From the NCBI GenBank assembly GCA_964617555.1, contig CAZTYP010000050.1, forward strand, positions 1 through 64,000: a stretch of 64,000 nt of DNA, written 5' to 3'. Made by a program: the position numbers and the translations under genes. Below, piece by piece: positions 17,563-26,260 of this stretch. This stretch comes from 1-14-2-50-31-20 sp964617555. Lineage in GTDB: Bacteria > Bacteroidota > Ignavibacteria > Ignavibacteriales > Melioribacteraceae. Position 1 is the first letter of the stretch. Every line of letters starts with the position of its first letter. The notes below the pieces were generated by a model that searched no databases, was not told the DNA's origin, and saw only the letters and a list, made by a program, of their open reading frames with translations.

Positions 17563-18318
17563 TTATTTTGTACTATTTTCCTCATTGTCTGCCTGCCACA
17601 ATTTAATTTCTCCTCCTGAAAAAACCGGAATAAGAGGAATATTATCTACGGTAGAACAAAAATCTATATCTTTATCAAATCCGTTTTGTATTAACAATTT
17701 ACCGTGTTCACAATTTAACATCATCTCTTTAATATCGGAGCCGAATTTTTCTTCCAACACCAAAGCGGCTCTTGTAGCATCGGTAACATCAAGGTTCGGA
17801 TTCTGTTTAAGCATTTTCTTTATTAATGCTCCGGCACATATTGTATCTTCCAAACAAAAAACCCCGTTTGCACCGGAAGTAATAATTTCGATATCGGTAT
17901 TAATTTTGAGAAGGTGCTCTGCCATTGCCGAAAGGTTATTGAAACTGGCAACAAAAACTTTTTCGGAATATTTTGCCTTAACAATTGCTTTGGAGCCGTT
18001 GGTTGTAAAAAGAATAACGGATTTCCCTTTTATTTTTTCTTCGGTATATTCAGCGGGTGAATTTCCCAAATCGAAACCGTCTATTTTTTGAGTATTCCGT
18101 TCACCGCACAATAACGTATGTCCACCATGTGCGTTAACAGAGAACTTCATTGCAAAATCTATCGACCCTACAGGAATAACTTCTTTTGCTCCCGCATCGA
18201 ATGCTTTAAGAATTACAGAAGTTGCGCGTAGTACATCTATTACAACCGTGGTTTTGCCCGTAAAATAAAGGTCTTCAACATTATTTGGGGATAGAATAAC
18301 ATTTACTTTCATAATCAA
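17563..18318 (-). CDS. comB: 2-phosphosulfolactate phosphatase ComB-like
   Basis: The 251-residue protein matches the ComB family: VVIDVLRATSVI near the N-terminus, LLCGERNTQKIDGFDLGNSP and the FTTNGSKAIVKA motif. ComB removes phosphate from 2-phosphosulfolactate; it was defined in coenzyme M synthesis but is widespread in bacteria that lack coenzyme M. No phosphosulfolactate synthase (ComA) or dehydrogenase (ComC) is seen in the window, so the physiological substrate is uncertain. It lies between gcvT and ftsK with short gaps. ATGs at 18318 and 18312 are both possible. Confidence 0.88.
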   Translation of the reverse strand: MIMKVNVILSPNNVEDLYFTGKTTVVIDVLRATSVILKAFDAGAKEVIPVGSIDFAMKFSVNAHGGHTLLCGERNTQKIDGFDLGNSPAEYTEEKIKGKSVILFTTNGSKAIVKAKYSEKVFVASFNNLSAMAEHLLKINTDIEIITSGANGVFCLEDTICAGALIKKMLKQNPNLDVTDATRAALVLEEKFGSDIKEMMLNCEHGKLLIQNGFDKDIDFCSTVDNIPLIPVFSGGEIKLWQADNEENSTK

Positions 18319-18338
18319 TTTTTTCCGAATTTTAACTT

Positions 18339-19424
18339 TTATTTACTTATAAAAGGAAGTTTTACAACAATTCCTGTAACTTCCTTGTTCCTTACTTTAA
18401 TGGTAACGGTAGTATCAATTTCGGCAAACTCCTTTTTAACATAACCCATTGCAATAGGTTTACCAAGTACGGGGCTCAACGTTCCGCTTGTTATTACTCC
18501 GATTTTTTTTCCGTTATTATTAAATATTTCGTAACCGTGGCGAGGCATAATTTTTTCGTTGGAAGTAATTGCAACCAATTTTCTTTCAACACCGTTTTCC
18601 TTAATTTTTCTCAAGGTATCCCTACCTATAAAATCGCCTTTTTTAATTTTGGTAATCCACCCGAGGCCGGCTTCAATGGGGTTTGTTGTCCGGTCAATAT
18701 CATTACCGTAAAGACAAAACCCCATTTCCAATCTTAAAGTATCTCTTGCTCCAAGTCCAACCGGTTTTATTTTATATTGTGTACCGGCTTCAAAAATTTT
18801 GTTCCAAATTTTTAATGCTTCTTCTTCCGAACCTTTAAAATAAATTTCGTACCCGAGTTCGCCGGTATATCCGGTACGGGAAATAATTATTTCGGTACCT
18901 TCGCATTCGGAAATTTGAAAATGATAATATTCCATATCCAACCCGGATTTGCAAATTTTTGCAAGTGTTTTTTTCGAATTAGGTCCCTGCACCGCAAATA
19001 AGGAGTATTCATCACTTTCATTAATAATTTCCGCATCGAATTTGTTGTTTTTATGCATCCACTCCAAATCTTTTTCTATATTGGAAGCATTTATTACAAG
19101 CATAAATTCATTGTCGTCCAATTGATAAAGGAGCAAATCATCAACTATTCCGCCGTTTTCATAACACATTGCAGTATATTGCACCTTACCCGCTGCAAGT
19201 TTTGCAACATCATTAATTGTAATATATTGTATAAAATCAAAAGCTTGATTTCCTTTAACAATTACTTCCCCCATATGAGAAACATCAAACACACCAACCG
19301 AGTTACGTACTGCGTTATGCTCATCAATTATGGATGAATACTGAACGGGCATTTCGTATCCGGCAAACTCCACCATCTTGGCACCGAGTTCAATATGCTT
19401 ATTATATAATTTTGTTCTCTTCAT
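18339..19424 (-). CDS. gcvT: Glycine cleavage system aminomethyltransferase (T protein)
   Basis: The 361-residue protein has the GcvT folate-binding fold: KMVEFAGYEMPVQY at the start, the VGVFDVSHMGEV motif, SRTGYTGELGYEIYF, GLGARDTLRLEMG and the C-terminal barrel with GKPIAMGYV. It transfers the methylene group from aminomethylated H protein to tetrahydrofolate. The length and motif order are standard. Genes for GcvH and GcvP are not in the window. It starts six bases after the stop of the aldolase gene. Confidence 0.95.
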   Translation of the reverse strand: MKRTKLYNKHIELGAKMVEFAGYEMPVQYSSIIDEHNAVRNSVGVFDVSHMGEVIVKGNQAFDFIQYITINDVAKLAAGKVQYTAMCYENGGIVDDLLLYQLDDNEFMLVINASNIEKDLEWMHKNNKFDAEIINESDEYSLFAVQGPNSKKTLAKICKSGLDMEYYHFQISECEGTEIIISRTGYTGELGYEIYFKGSEEEALKIWNKIFEAGTQYKIKPVGLGARDTLRLEMGFCLYGNDIDRTTNPIEAGLGWITKIKKGDFIGRDTLRKIKENGVERKLVAITSNEKIMPRHGYEIFNNNGKKIGVITSGTLSPVLGKPIAMGYVKKEFAEIDTTVTIKVRNKEVTGIVVKLPFISK

Positions 19425-19430
19425 TTTTCT

Positions 19431-20072
19431 TTATTTTTTTTTATTCCAATCTGCTAAAAATTTTTCAATCCCAATATCAGTAAGAGGATGTTTAAATAGT
19501 TGTTCAATTACTTTAAACGGAATTGTAACAATATCTGCTCCTATTAATCCCGCTTCAACAATATGCAAAGGATTACGAATACTTGCCACAATAATTTCCG
19601 TTTCAAAATTATAGTTCGTATAAATTTGGGCAATCTGTTCAACCAAATCCATTCCTACATGACTGATGTCATCCAATCTTCCGACAAACGGAGAGATAAA
19701 CGTTGCACCGGCTTTTGCCGCTAAAATTGCTTGAGCGGGAGAAAAACACAAAGTAACATTTGTTTTTATTCCCATTGACGAAAGAGACTTTACGGCTTTT
19801 ATTCCTTCTTTTATTAACGGAATTTTTACAACTATATTTTCGTGAATAGATGCGAGGTCTTCAGCTTCTTTCATCATCCCTTCGTAATCAAGAGCAACAA
19901 CTTCACCGCTGATAGGACCGTTAACAATTTTGGTAATTTCCGTTAATATTTCTTTAAAATCACCTTTTTCTTTTGCAATTAAAGACGGGTTTGTTGTAAC
20001 CCCATCCAAAATTCCCATAGAAGCAGCTTCTTTAATTTCCGCTATGTTTGCCGTATCAATAAAAAATTTCAT
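19431..20072 (-). CDS. Transaldolase-like fructose-6-phosphate aldolase (TalC/Fsa family)
   Basis: The 213-residue protein is a short transaldolase-family TIM barrel: MKFFIDTANIAEIKEA, GVTTNPSLIAKE, VVKIPLIKEGIKAV, the Schiff-base strand GIKTNVTLCFS and the SPFVGRLDD phosphate site. This compact form is either fructose-6-phosphate aldolase or a TalC transaldolase. The Phe-Ser after the reactive Lys strand (CFSPAQA) and FVGRLDD resemble TalC from Gram-positives and Thermotoga, so transaldolase activity is as likely as aldolase activity. It serves the non-oxidative pentose phosphate network. Confidence 0.9.
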   Translation of the reverse strand: MKFFIDTANIAEIKEAASMGILDGVTTNPSLIAKEKGDFKEILTEITKIVNGPISGEVVALDYEGMMKEAEDLASIHENIVVKIPLIKEGIKAVKSLSSMGIKTNVTLCFSPAQAILAAKAGATFISPFVGRLDDISHVGMDLVEQIAQIYTNYNFETEIIVASIRNPLHIVEAGLIGADIVTIPFKVIEQLFKHPLTDIGIEKFLADWNKKK

Positions 20073-20109
20073 ATTTACCTCAAAAAATAAAGTTTAAAGT
20101 TACTAAATA

Positions 20110-21666
20110 TTACAAATAATCATTTGTAATTTCTTGTCCGGTTTTATCGTCGATAAATCGAAAAGATTGAGGATTTACATCATTTTTTTCTTCCAATTTT
20201 ATTCTTACAAAATATTTTATTTGCATTTTAAATAATGTTGATATTGTGCCTATTCTTAGTTTTAACCCCAAAGAGTTATGTACAATTAACCTTAGCGAAT
20301 GTTTATTGCCATCGTTTTTATAACGTTTTAACCATTGTTCTATTTCGTTGATAATATTGGATTTTTTCTGCATCAATCCGGTTCCGTTACAGCAATGGCA
20401 TAATTCGTGAGTTGATTGCATTATATTTTCACGAATTCTTTCACGGGTAATTTGCATTAATCCGAAATCGGTCATAGGTAACATTGCAATTTTAGCTCTG
20501 TCTTTTTTGAATTCCTTTTTTAACTCGTCATATATTTTTTTTCTGTTTTTATCTTCTTCAAGATCAATAAAATCAACCACAACAAGCCCGCCTATATCTC
20601 TGAGCCGCAACTGACGTGCAATTTCGCGAGCAGCTTCCAAATCAGTTTTTAATGAATTTTGTTCCTGTTCTTTTTTTGCCGCATATTTTCCGCTGTTAAC
20701 ATCAATCACCGTCATTGCTTCTGTATGCTCAATAAACAGATATCCGCCGCTTGGCAAAGCAACCCTGCGCTCCATCATGCTTTTTATTTGTTCTTCGATT
20801 TTAAATTCTTCAAAAATAGGAATTGAACTTTTATAAAAATTAACTTTATCTACCAATTGCGGTTGATGTGTATTTACGTAATTGCGAATTTCTCTGTAAA
20901 GTTTTTTGGAATCGATAAAAATATTTGAAACATCCGTTGTAAATAAATCGCGAATAACACTGATTGTTGTACTTAAATCTTCATAAACCAATGCGGGCGG
21001 AGAACTTTTTTTTACTTCTTCTTGAATTTTTGTCCATGTTTTATTCAAGTAATTTAAATCCATGCTCAGTACTTCTTCCGTTTGGTCTTTCGATGCTGTT
21101 CTGATAATCAACCCGCAATTATCCGGAATAATTTCTCTGGCTAATTTTTTTAATCGTTTTTTTTCCTTAAAATCCGTAATTTTTTTTGAAATACCTATCT
21201 TATGCTCATAGGGAATAAGCACACAAAATCTGCCCGGTATTGAAATTGATGTGGAAACTCTTACACCTTTTCCTTTTACAGGCTCTTTAATTATCTGTAC
21301 TAAAACTTCTTGCCCTTTTTTTAATTTCGGAATTTTATTTTTTCTTTCGGGATTTTCCGAATTCCCTTTATTATCTTCGTCGTCGTCTTTAGGTTCGGCG
21401 GTATAATCGTCATCAACAAAATTAAGGTTTTCTTTTAATGAATCTCCTATATCGGAAAAGTGTAAAAACGCATCATGTTTAAGACCGATATCGATAAACA
21501 CGGCTCTTATGCCGGGTAAAACACGGGCAACCCTGCCCAAATAAATATTGCCAACCATCCTGTTCTTTTCGGGATGCTCAACAAAAAAATCCACCAACTT
21601 ACCATCCTCGGTAATAGCAATTCTATTTTGGGATGCAGTTGAACTTATAATAATTTCTTTCAACAT
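20110..21666 (-). CDS. rng: Ribonuclease G/E family endoribonuclease
   Basis: The 518-residue protein has an S1 domain split by an acidic insert (about 92-112, charged Asp/Glu/Asn run), the RNase H-like catalytic core with MTVIDVNSGKY and VVVDFIDLEED (the two metal-binding Asp), and the zinc-link motif CHCCNGTG. The length matches RNase G rather than RNase E, as there is no long C-terminal scaffold. It makes 5'-end-dependent cuts in rRNA precursors and mRNA. It lies in the same strand run as pnp and a dihydrouridine synthase, an RNA-processing neighbourhood. Confidence 0.93.
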   Translation of the reverse strand: MLKEIIISSTASQNRIAITEDGKLVDFFVEHPEKNRMVGNIYLGRVARVLPGIRAVFIDIGLKHDAFLHFSDIGDSLKENLNFVDDDYTAEPKDDDEDNKGNSENPERKNKIPKLKKGQEVLVQIIKEPVKGKGVRVSTSISIPGRFCVLIPYEHKIGISKKITDFKEKKRLKKLAREIIPDNCGLIIRTASKDQTEEVLSMDLNYLNKTWTKIQEEVKKSSPPALVYEDLSTTISVIRDLFTTDVSNIFIDSKKLYREIRNYVNTHQPQLVDKVNFYKSSIPIFEEFKIEEQIKSMMERRVALPSGGYLFIEHTEAMTVIDVNSGKYAAKKEQEQNSLKTDLEAAREIARQLRLRDIGGLVVVDFIDLEEDKNRKKIYDELKKEFKKDRAKIAMLPMTDFGLMQITRERIRENIMQSTHELCHCCNGTGLMQKKSNIINEIEQWLKRYKNDGNKHSLRLIVHNSLGLKLRIGTISTLFKMQIKYFVRIKLEEKNDVNPQSFRFIDDKTGQEITNDYL

Positions 21667-21701
21667 TTTTCAATCTCTATTTTAAACGGATTAATCGTTA
21701 A

Positions 21702-22748
21702 TTATTTTTCCAACCAAAAGAGAATCCGTTCTTTAAACTTTTGGTTAATTACTTCACGATCATCTTCCGGATAAAAATTTTGTTTTAGATTGTGAACATG
21801 TTCGTGAATTATTTTAATTTCCTCATCAATACTTTTGGCACGCGTAATTTCGGATGAAAATCTATTTATTCCATTAAAATGTTTAAAGTACCAAATAATA
21901 TTCTTTTTTGCTTTAATTACAGCAATTGTTTCAGAATATTCTTGAGCCAGTAAATTACAATGTTTTATTGCAGTTTGTGCAACTTCTTCAATTTCAGGCT
22001 CACCGGGGTCAAATCCTTTTTCAACCAAAAGATTATATCTTCTGAAAATAAAGGGGTTGCCAAGAGCTCCGCGTGCTATCAAAACCGAATCCACTCCGGT
22101 TTCATTAATCATATTTTGAATATCTTGCGGTGTAAAAAGCGAACCGTTACCTACTACAGGAATTTTAACTGTTTCTTTAACTTTTTTCAGCCAATTCCAG
22201 TCCGGTGCATCGCTATACTTTTTGTTTTTTGTTCTGCTGTGAACAAAAACAACAGAGGCACCGCTTTCTTCCGCAATTTTTGCCGTTTCGAGAATATTTA
22301 TTTTGTTATCGTTGGACCCCAACCTCAGCTTAACCGATATCGGAGTATTTCCGGCTACATTAACCATTGCTTCAATTAATTTGCCCATTAATGCGGGGTC
22401 GTCCAACAGTTTAGCTCCCATATTTAACTTTGTAACCTTTGCTACCGGACAACCTACATTCAAATCTATTAAATCGGGTTTATAACGTTGTAATTCCTTA
22501 ACGGCAGAAGATAAATATTCCGGTTTATTCCCTAACAACTGTACTCCTATAGGTTTTTCGTTTCGGGCAAAAGAGAAAATTCTTAATGAGCGAAATTCAT
22601 TTTCAACAATACCCTTTGCACTAACCATAGGCGTAAATGTTAAACCGGCTCCGAACTCTTTGCAAATTTTACGAAAAGGAGCATCAGAAACATCGGCCAT
22701 TGGAGCAACAAACAATCTATGCCCCAAATCCAAATTACCTATTTTCAC
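21702..22748 (-). CDS. dus: tRNA-dihydrouridine synthase (DusB-type)
   Basis: The protein of about 349 residues is an FMN TIM barrel that reduces uridine in tRNA. Visible motifs are VAPMADVSDAPFR, the DLNVGCPVAKV loop with the catalytic Cys, SVKLRLG, the VVFVHSRT strand and PVVGNGS, followed by the helical tRNA-binding domain. Two in-frame GTG codons could start it. The GTG at 22748 is preceded at good spacing by AAAGGGG, whereas the one at 22754 overlaps that ribosome-binding site, so I chose 22748. Confidence 0.92.
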   Translation of the reverse strand: MKIGNLDLGHRLFVAPMADVSDAPFRKICKEFGAGLTFTPMVSAKGIVENEFRSLRIFSFARNEKPIGVQLLGNKPEYLSSAVKELQRYKPDLIDLNVGCPVAKVTKLNMGAKLLDDPALMGKLIEAMVNVAGNTPISVKLRLGSNDNKINILETAKIAEESGASVVFVHSRTKNKKYSDAPDWNWLKKVKETVKIPVVGNGSLFTPQDIQNMINETGVDSVLIARGALGNPFIFRRYNLLVEKGFDPGEPEIEEVAQTAIKHCNLLAQEYSETIAVIKAKKNIIWYFKHFNGINRFSSEITRAKSIDEEIKIIHEHVHNLKQNFYPEDDREVINQKFKERILFWLEK

Positions 22749-22778
22749 AACCACCCCTTTCTAAAACCAATTGGTAAA

Positions 22779-22808
22779 TTAAGCCGGATAAAATTTAATC
22801 CGGCTTAA
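22779..22808 (-). terminator. 11-bp hairpin after pnp
   Basis: TTAAGCCGGAT (22779-22789) and its inverse (22798-22808) form a perfect 11-bp stem with an 8-base A/T loop, starting just after the pnp stop. On the minus strand only a short T stretch follows, so it may be a weak terminator or an mRNA-stabilising hairpin at the end of the rimP-to-pnp operon. Confidence 0.55.
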
Positions 22809-22815
22809 TAATCAA

Positions 22816-24414
22816 TCAGTTCTCTTTTTTATCAGAATCTTCTTTATTCTTATCGTTATTAAGTAACGCTTTGCGCGATAAGGAATATTTTCCGTTTTCC
22901 ATTTTCAAAAGTTTAACTTGAACCGTATCCCCTTCGTTAATAACATCGGTTACTTTGTTTACCCTTTCGTTGGCAATTTGCGAAATATGAAGAAGCCCCT
23001 GGGTCCCCGGAATAAATTCTACGAACGCACCAAAATCAGTTACTTTAATAACCTTACCGGTATATTCCATTCCCACTTCGGGATCTGTAGTTATGGCTTT
23101 AATAAGGTCTTTTGCCTTACGTGCACTTTCGGTATTAACACCGGCAATTGCAACTTTACCGTCTTCCTCAATATTTATTTCAACACCAAAATCTTTTTGG
23201 ATTCCTTGAATAATTTTTCCGCCTTGCCCGATTACCGCTCCTATTTTTTCAGGATTAATCTGAATAAATATCAACGACGGAGCATAAGGAGAAATTGCTT
23301 CTCTCGGAGCCGAAATTGTTTCGTTCATTTTACCTAAAATATGCATTCTGCCTTCTTTGGCTTGGGCAAGAGCTTTTTCCATTATTTCAAACGATATTCC
23401 TTGAATTTTAATATCCATCTGAATAGCTGTTATTCCTTTATCGGAACCGGCAACTTTAAAATCCATATCACCCAAATGATCTTCATTGCCGAGAATATCG
23501 GTAAGAACGGCAAAATTATCCCCTTCTTTAACCAAACCCATTGCAATGCCGGCAATAGCTGTTTTAATAGGAACACCACCATCAAATAAAGCAAGAGTTC
23601 CGGCACAAACGGTTGCCATAGAAGAAGACCCGTTCGATTCCAAAATATCGGAATTTAATCTTATTGTATAAGGAAATTTTTCCTTTTCGGGAATAACGTA
23701 TTTTAATGCACGTTCAGCAAGATTTCCGTGTCCCACTTCGCGTCTTCCCAATCCGCCGTATCGCCCTGTTTCGCCAACACTAAACGGAGGAAAATTATAA
23801 TGTAGATAAAATGTTTTCTTATATTCCTCACCAAGTCCGTCAACAATTTGCTCATCTTTAGCTGTACCCAGGGTTAATGTTGTAAGCGATTGAGTTTCAC
23901 CACGGGTAAAAAGAGAAGACGCATGCGTTCGGGGAATTACCCCTACTTCGCAAGTAATTGGACGAACTTCCGTTAATGTTCTGCCGTCCAAACGTGCACC
24001 TTCTTCCAGAATTCTTTTACGCATCAATTCTTTTTCTATATCGTGAAGCACCTCTTTTATATCGGCTTCTTCTTCGGGATATTTTTCCGTTAACGCTTCA
24101 AGAACCGATTCATTTATCTGGTCGTTTTTTGCATAACGTTCTTCTTTTGCCAAAGCCGAGTAAACCACTTCTTTATATCTGTTGTATGCCAATTCGTTAA
24201 CGTCTTTAATAAGTTCTTCGTTAACCTCTTTCGGTTGAATTTCCATTTTCGGTTTACCGCATACGGCAACAAGTTCTTTTTGAACTTCAATCAGTTTTTG
24301 AATTTCTACATGAGCAAATTTTAACGCTTCTAACAAATCCGTTTCACTTATTTCGTGAGATTCTCCTTCTACCATCATTATCGAACTTTCGGTACCGGCA
24401 ACGGTTAATTCCAT
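22816..24414 (-). CDS. pnp: Polynucleotide phosphorylase, downstream part (after in-frame stop)
   Basis: This 532-residue frame is the rest of PNPase, in the same frame as the upstream 165-residue part and separated from it by one TAG and six codons (QIEISD). It holds the helical linker (LLEALKFAHVEIQKL), the second RNase PH domain with FTRGETQ, ILESNGSSSMATVC and the metal-site strand EDHLGDMDFKVAGSD, then a KH domain (IGAVIGQGGKIIQGI) and an S1 domain (TGKVIKVTDFGAFVEF). All are intact, including the paired Asp of the phosphorolytic site. The first Met is at 24414 but no ribosome-binding site stands out, so separate translation is uncertain. Together the parts make about 704 codons, the normal PNPase length. 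Confidence 0.9.
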   Translation of the reverse strand: MELTVAGTESSIMMVEGESHEISETDLLEALKFAHVEIQKLIEVQKELVAVCGKPKMEIQPKEVNEELIKDVNELAYNRYKEVVYSALAKEERYAKNDQINESVLEALTEKYPEEEADIKEVLHDIEKELMRKRILEEGARLDGRTLTEVRPITCEVGVIPRTHASSLFTRGETQSLTTLTLGTAKDEQIVDGLGEEYKKTFYLHYNFPPFSVGETGRYGGLGRREVGHGNLAERALKYVIPEKEKFPYTIRLNSDILESNGSSSMATVCAGTLALFDGGVPIKTAIAGIAMGLVKEGDNFAVLTDILGNEDHLGDMDFKVAGSDKGITAIQMDIKIQGISFEIMEKALAQAKEGRMHILGKMNETISAPREAISPYAPSLIFIQINPEKIGAVIGQGGKIIQGIQKDFGVEINIEEDGKVAIAGVNTESARKAKDLIKAITTDPEVGMEYTGKVIKVTDFGAFVEFIPGTQGLLHISQIANERVNKVTDVINEGDTVQVKLLKMENGKYSLSRKALLNNDKNKEDSDKKEN

Positions 24415-24432
24415 ATCGCTTATCTCAATTTG

Positions 24433-24435
24433 CTA
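24433..24435 (-). other. In-frame amber codon interrupting pnp
   Basis: On the minus strand the frame reads NPTA, TAG, then QIEISDMELTVAGT. In PNPases this stretch is continuous (NPT, two residues, Q, then the strand leading to VVAGT), so TAG replaces a single residue with no shift or loss. The base after TAG is C and the next codon is CAA. TAG ends at least five other genes here (for example at 31983, 35206, 44338, 46881 and 50807), so it is a true stop in this organism. Confidence 0.85.
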
Positions 24436-24930
24436 TGCTGTGGGATTTACTAAATACTTCCCGTCTATTCTACCGATTCTCACTTCGCCTATAGGTTCAA
24501 GGAAAGGGATATCCGAAATTGCCAATGCTGCCGATGCCCCTACTGCCGCCACAACATCAGGGTCATTTTCCCCGTCGTACGAATAGACAAAAGCTGCAAT
24601 TTGCGTATCGTTTCTGTACTCTTTGGGGAAAAGCGGTCTGATTGGTCTGTCAATCAAACGTCCGCTTAATATTTCTTTTTCTGAAGGGCGACCTTCTCGT
24701 TTAATAAATCCACCCGGAAATTTTCCAGCGGCAAAAGCACGTTCTCTGTACTCAACCGACAAAGGGAAATAATCCAATTCGGTATTTGCCTTTTTTGAAG
24801 CAACGGCGGTAACCAATACCATTGTATCGCCATAACTGACCATTACAGCTCCGTTAGACTGTTTTGCAAAGCGTCCGGTCTCTATTATTAGTTTCTTTCC
24901 GCCTATTTCTACTTCTTTTGTTATAATCAT
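24433..24930 (-). CDS. pnp: Polynucleotide phosphorylase, N-terminal part (ends at in-frame stop)
   Basis: This 165-residue frame contains the complete first RNase PH domain of PNPase (GRFAKQSNGAVMVSYGDT, VEYRERAFAAGKFPGGF, EILSGRLIDRPIRPLFP) and stops at a TAG exactly where the helical linker should begin. The first core domain has no phosphorolytic activity of its own in known PNPases but builds the trimer ring with the second. PNPase degrades RNA 3' to 5' and is autoregulated at its leader in other bacteria. It starts nine bases after rpsO, the common rpsO-pnp order. Either the gene is broken, read through, or the base is an error. Confidence 0.9.
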   Translation of the reverse strand: MIITKEVEIGGKKLIIETGRFAKQSNGAVMVSYGDTMVLVTAVASKKANTELDYFPLSVEYRERAFAAGKFPGGFIKREGRPSEKEILSGRLIDRPIRPLFPKEYRNDTQIAAFVYSYDGENDPDVVAAVGASAALAISDIPFLEPIGEVRIGRIDGKYLVNPTA

Positions 24931-24939
24931 TTTTAAACC

Positions 24940-25209
24940 TTATTTTCTTAATCCTAATTCTTTAATTATGCTTCTGTATCTTTCAATATCTTTACGTGCA
25001 ACGTAATCGAGTAATCTTCTTCTTTTACCAACCATCATTAACAAGCCTCTTCTGGAAGCGTGATCTTTTTTGTGTTCCGAGAAATGCGACGTAAGTTTAT
25101 TTATACGTGCGGTTAAAAGTGCAATTTGCACTTCAGCTTTACCGCTGTCTTTTTCGTTTGCGCCAAATTTTTTGATGATTTCTTGTTTTTCTTCTTTTGT
25201 TAAATTCAT
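24940..25209 (-). CDS. rpsO: 30S ribosomal protein S15
   Basis: The 89-residue length and the sequence (KDSGKAEVQIALLTARINKL, the HKKDHASRRGLL loop, GKRRRLLDYV and YRSIIKELGLRK) are those of S15, which binds the 16S rRNA three-way junction early in assembly. The ATG is preceded by AAAAGGAG. The rpsO-pnp order is conserved. A 100-base gap with ribF upstream may hold a leader or promoter. Confidence 0.97.
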   Translation of the reverse strand: MNLTKEEKQEIIKKFGANEKDSGKAEVQIALLTARINKLTSHFSEHKKDHASRRGLLMMVGKRRRLLDYVARKDIERYRSIIKELGLRK

Positions 25210-25309
25210 TTTTTGTAACTCCTTTTAATTATTAATTCGATATAACTTCAGAACCTTTCCAAAGTTTATTAGTTAATTTATCTTGCACCGACTTAGCCGG
25301 TTTTTTATT

Positions 25310-26254
25310 TCAAATTTTACTTAAATATTTACTTCCTATAAATCTTATTGCTTCTTTTTTATCTTTTCCTATTTGATATATAAGTTCTTCTTTGTTTGCG
25401 AACTTTGTTTCATCTCTAAGTCTTTTTAATAACTCTACTTTAATTTTTTTATCATAGATATCTTCATTAAAGTTTAACAGATGAACTTCAATAACAACAT
25501 CAAGTGTATCGGCAAAAGTAGGACGCATACCTATATTCATTATACCGAATACGATTTTATTTTCTACAAGCGCTCTTACAATATATACGCCGTTTTTGGG
25601 TATTAGCTTATCAGCATCGGAAACATCAATGTTTGCCGTAGGAAAACCGAGTATGGTTCCTCGCGAAACACCTTTTACAACTTTTCCCGAAAAAGAATAA
25701 TTGCGCCCGAGAAAATTATTTGCTTTTTCCACCTCACCATTTAACAGAGCATTCCGTACTTTTGTACTGCTTATTATTTCCTCACCGTATTTAACGGGAG
25801 GAACACATTCTACACTAAAACCGTATTGTTTACCGAGCCGGATTAATTCGTTATCATTACCATCTCGATTTTTCCCGAACTTATGGTCATGACCGACTAT
25901 TATATGTTTAACACCTACTTTACCGTGAACAACATCGGTAATAAACTTTTCGGAGGTTTGTTGTGAAAACTCTTTTGAAAAATTTATTACCAAAAGATTT
26001 TGAATACCAATACGCTTAAGTTCCTCGCTTTTTTCTTCCATGGTTGTAAGCAACTTAACCTTTTGGTTTGTTACAACCGTTCGGGGATGCGGCTCAAACG
26101 TAATTACAACATTCCGTAAACCGTGCAAAGAGGAATATTCTTTTACCTTTTTGAAAAGCACCTTATGACCTTTATGTATTCCGTCAAAAGTTCCGATTGT
26201 TAAAACCGTATTTTCATCTTTTTCAATTTTATCAACAGAGTTATAAATATTCAT
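25310..26254 (-). CDS. ribF: Bifunctional riboflavin kinase/FAD synthetase
   Basis: The 314-residue protein has the N-terminal FAD synthetase domain with the nucleotidyl-transferase motif GTFDGIHKGHKVLF and the IISSTKVRNALLNGEV segment, and the C-terminal riboflavin kinase domain with GRGTILGFPTANI-like residues (SRGTILGFPTANIDV) and NIGMRPTF. It makes FMN and FAD. The truB-ribF order, with six bases between them, is a common arrangement in the translation operon. Confidence 0.95.
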   Translation of the reverse strand: MNIYNSVDKIEKDENTVLTIGTFDGIHKGHKVLFKKVKEYSSLHGLRNVVITFEPHPRTVVTNQKVKLLTTMEEKSEELKRIGIQNLLVINFSKEFSQQTSEKFITDVVHGKVGVKHIIVGHDHKFGKNRDGNDNELIRLGKQYGFSVECVPPVKYGEEIISSTKVRNALLNGEVEKANNFLGRNYSFSGKVVKGVSRGTILGFPTANIDVSDADKLIPKNGVYIVRALVENKIVFGIMNIGMRPTFADTLDVVIEVHLLNFNEDIYDKKIKVELLKRLRDETKFANKEELIYQIGKDKKEAIRFIGSKYLSKI

Positions 26255-26260
26255 TTATTT

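Noticed and set aside
24433..24435. TAG reassigned to an amino acid in this organism, explaining the pnp interruption
   Set aside because: TAG ends at least five other well-defined genes (stops at 31983, 35206, 44338, 46881 and 50807 regions), and a suppressed code would extend all of them.
25287..25311. Hairpin with a T-run between ribF and rpsO
   Set aside because: The T-run is on the plus strand, where no gene is transcribed; on the minus strand it would only be part of the leader of rpsO, with no proof of regulation.
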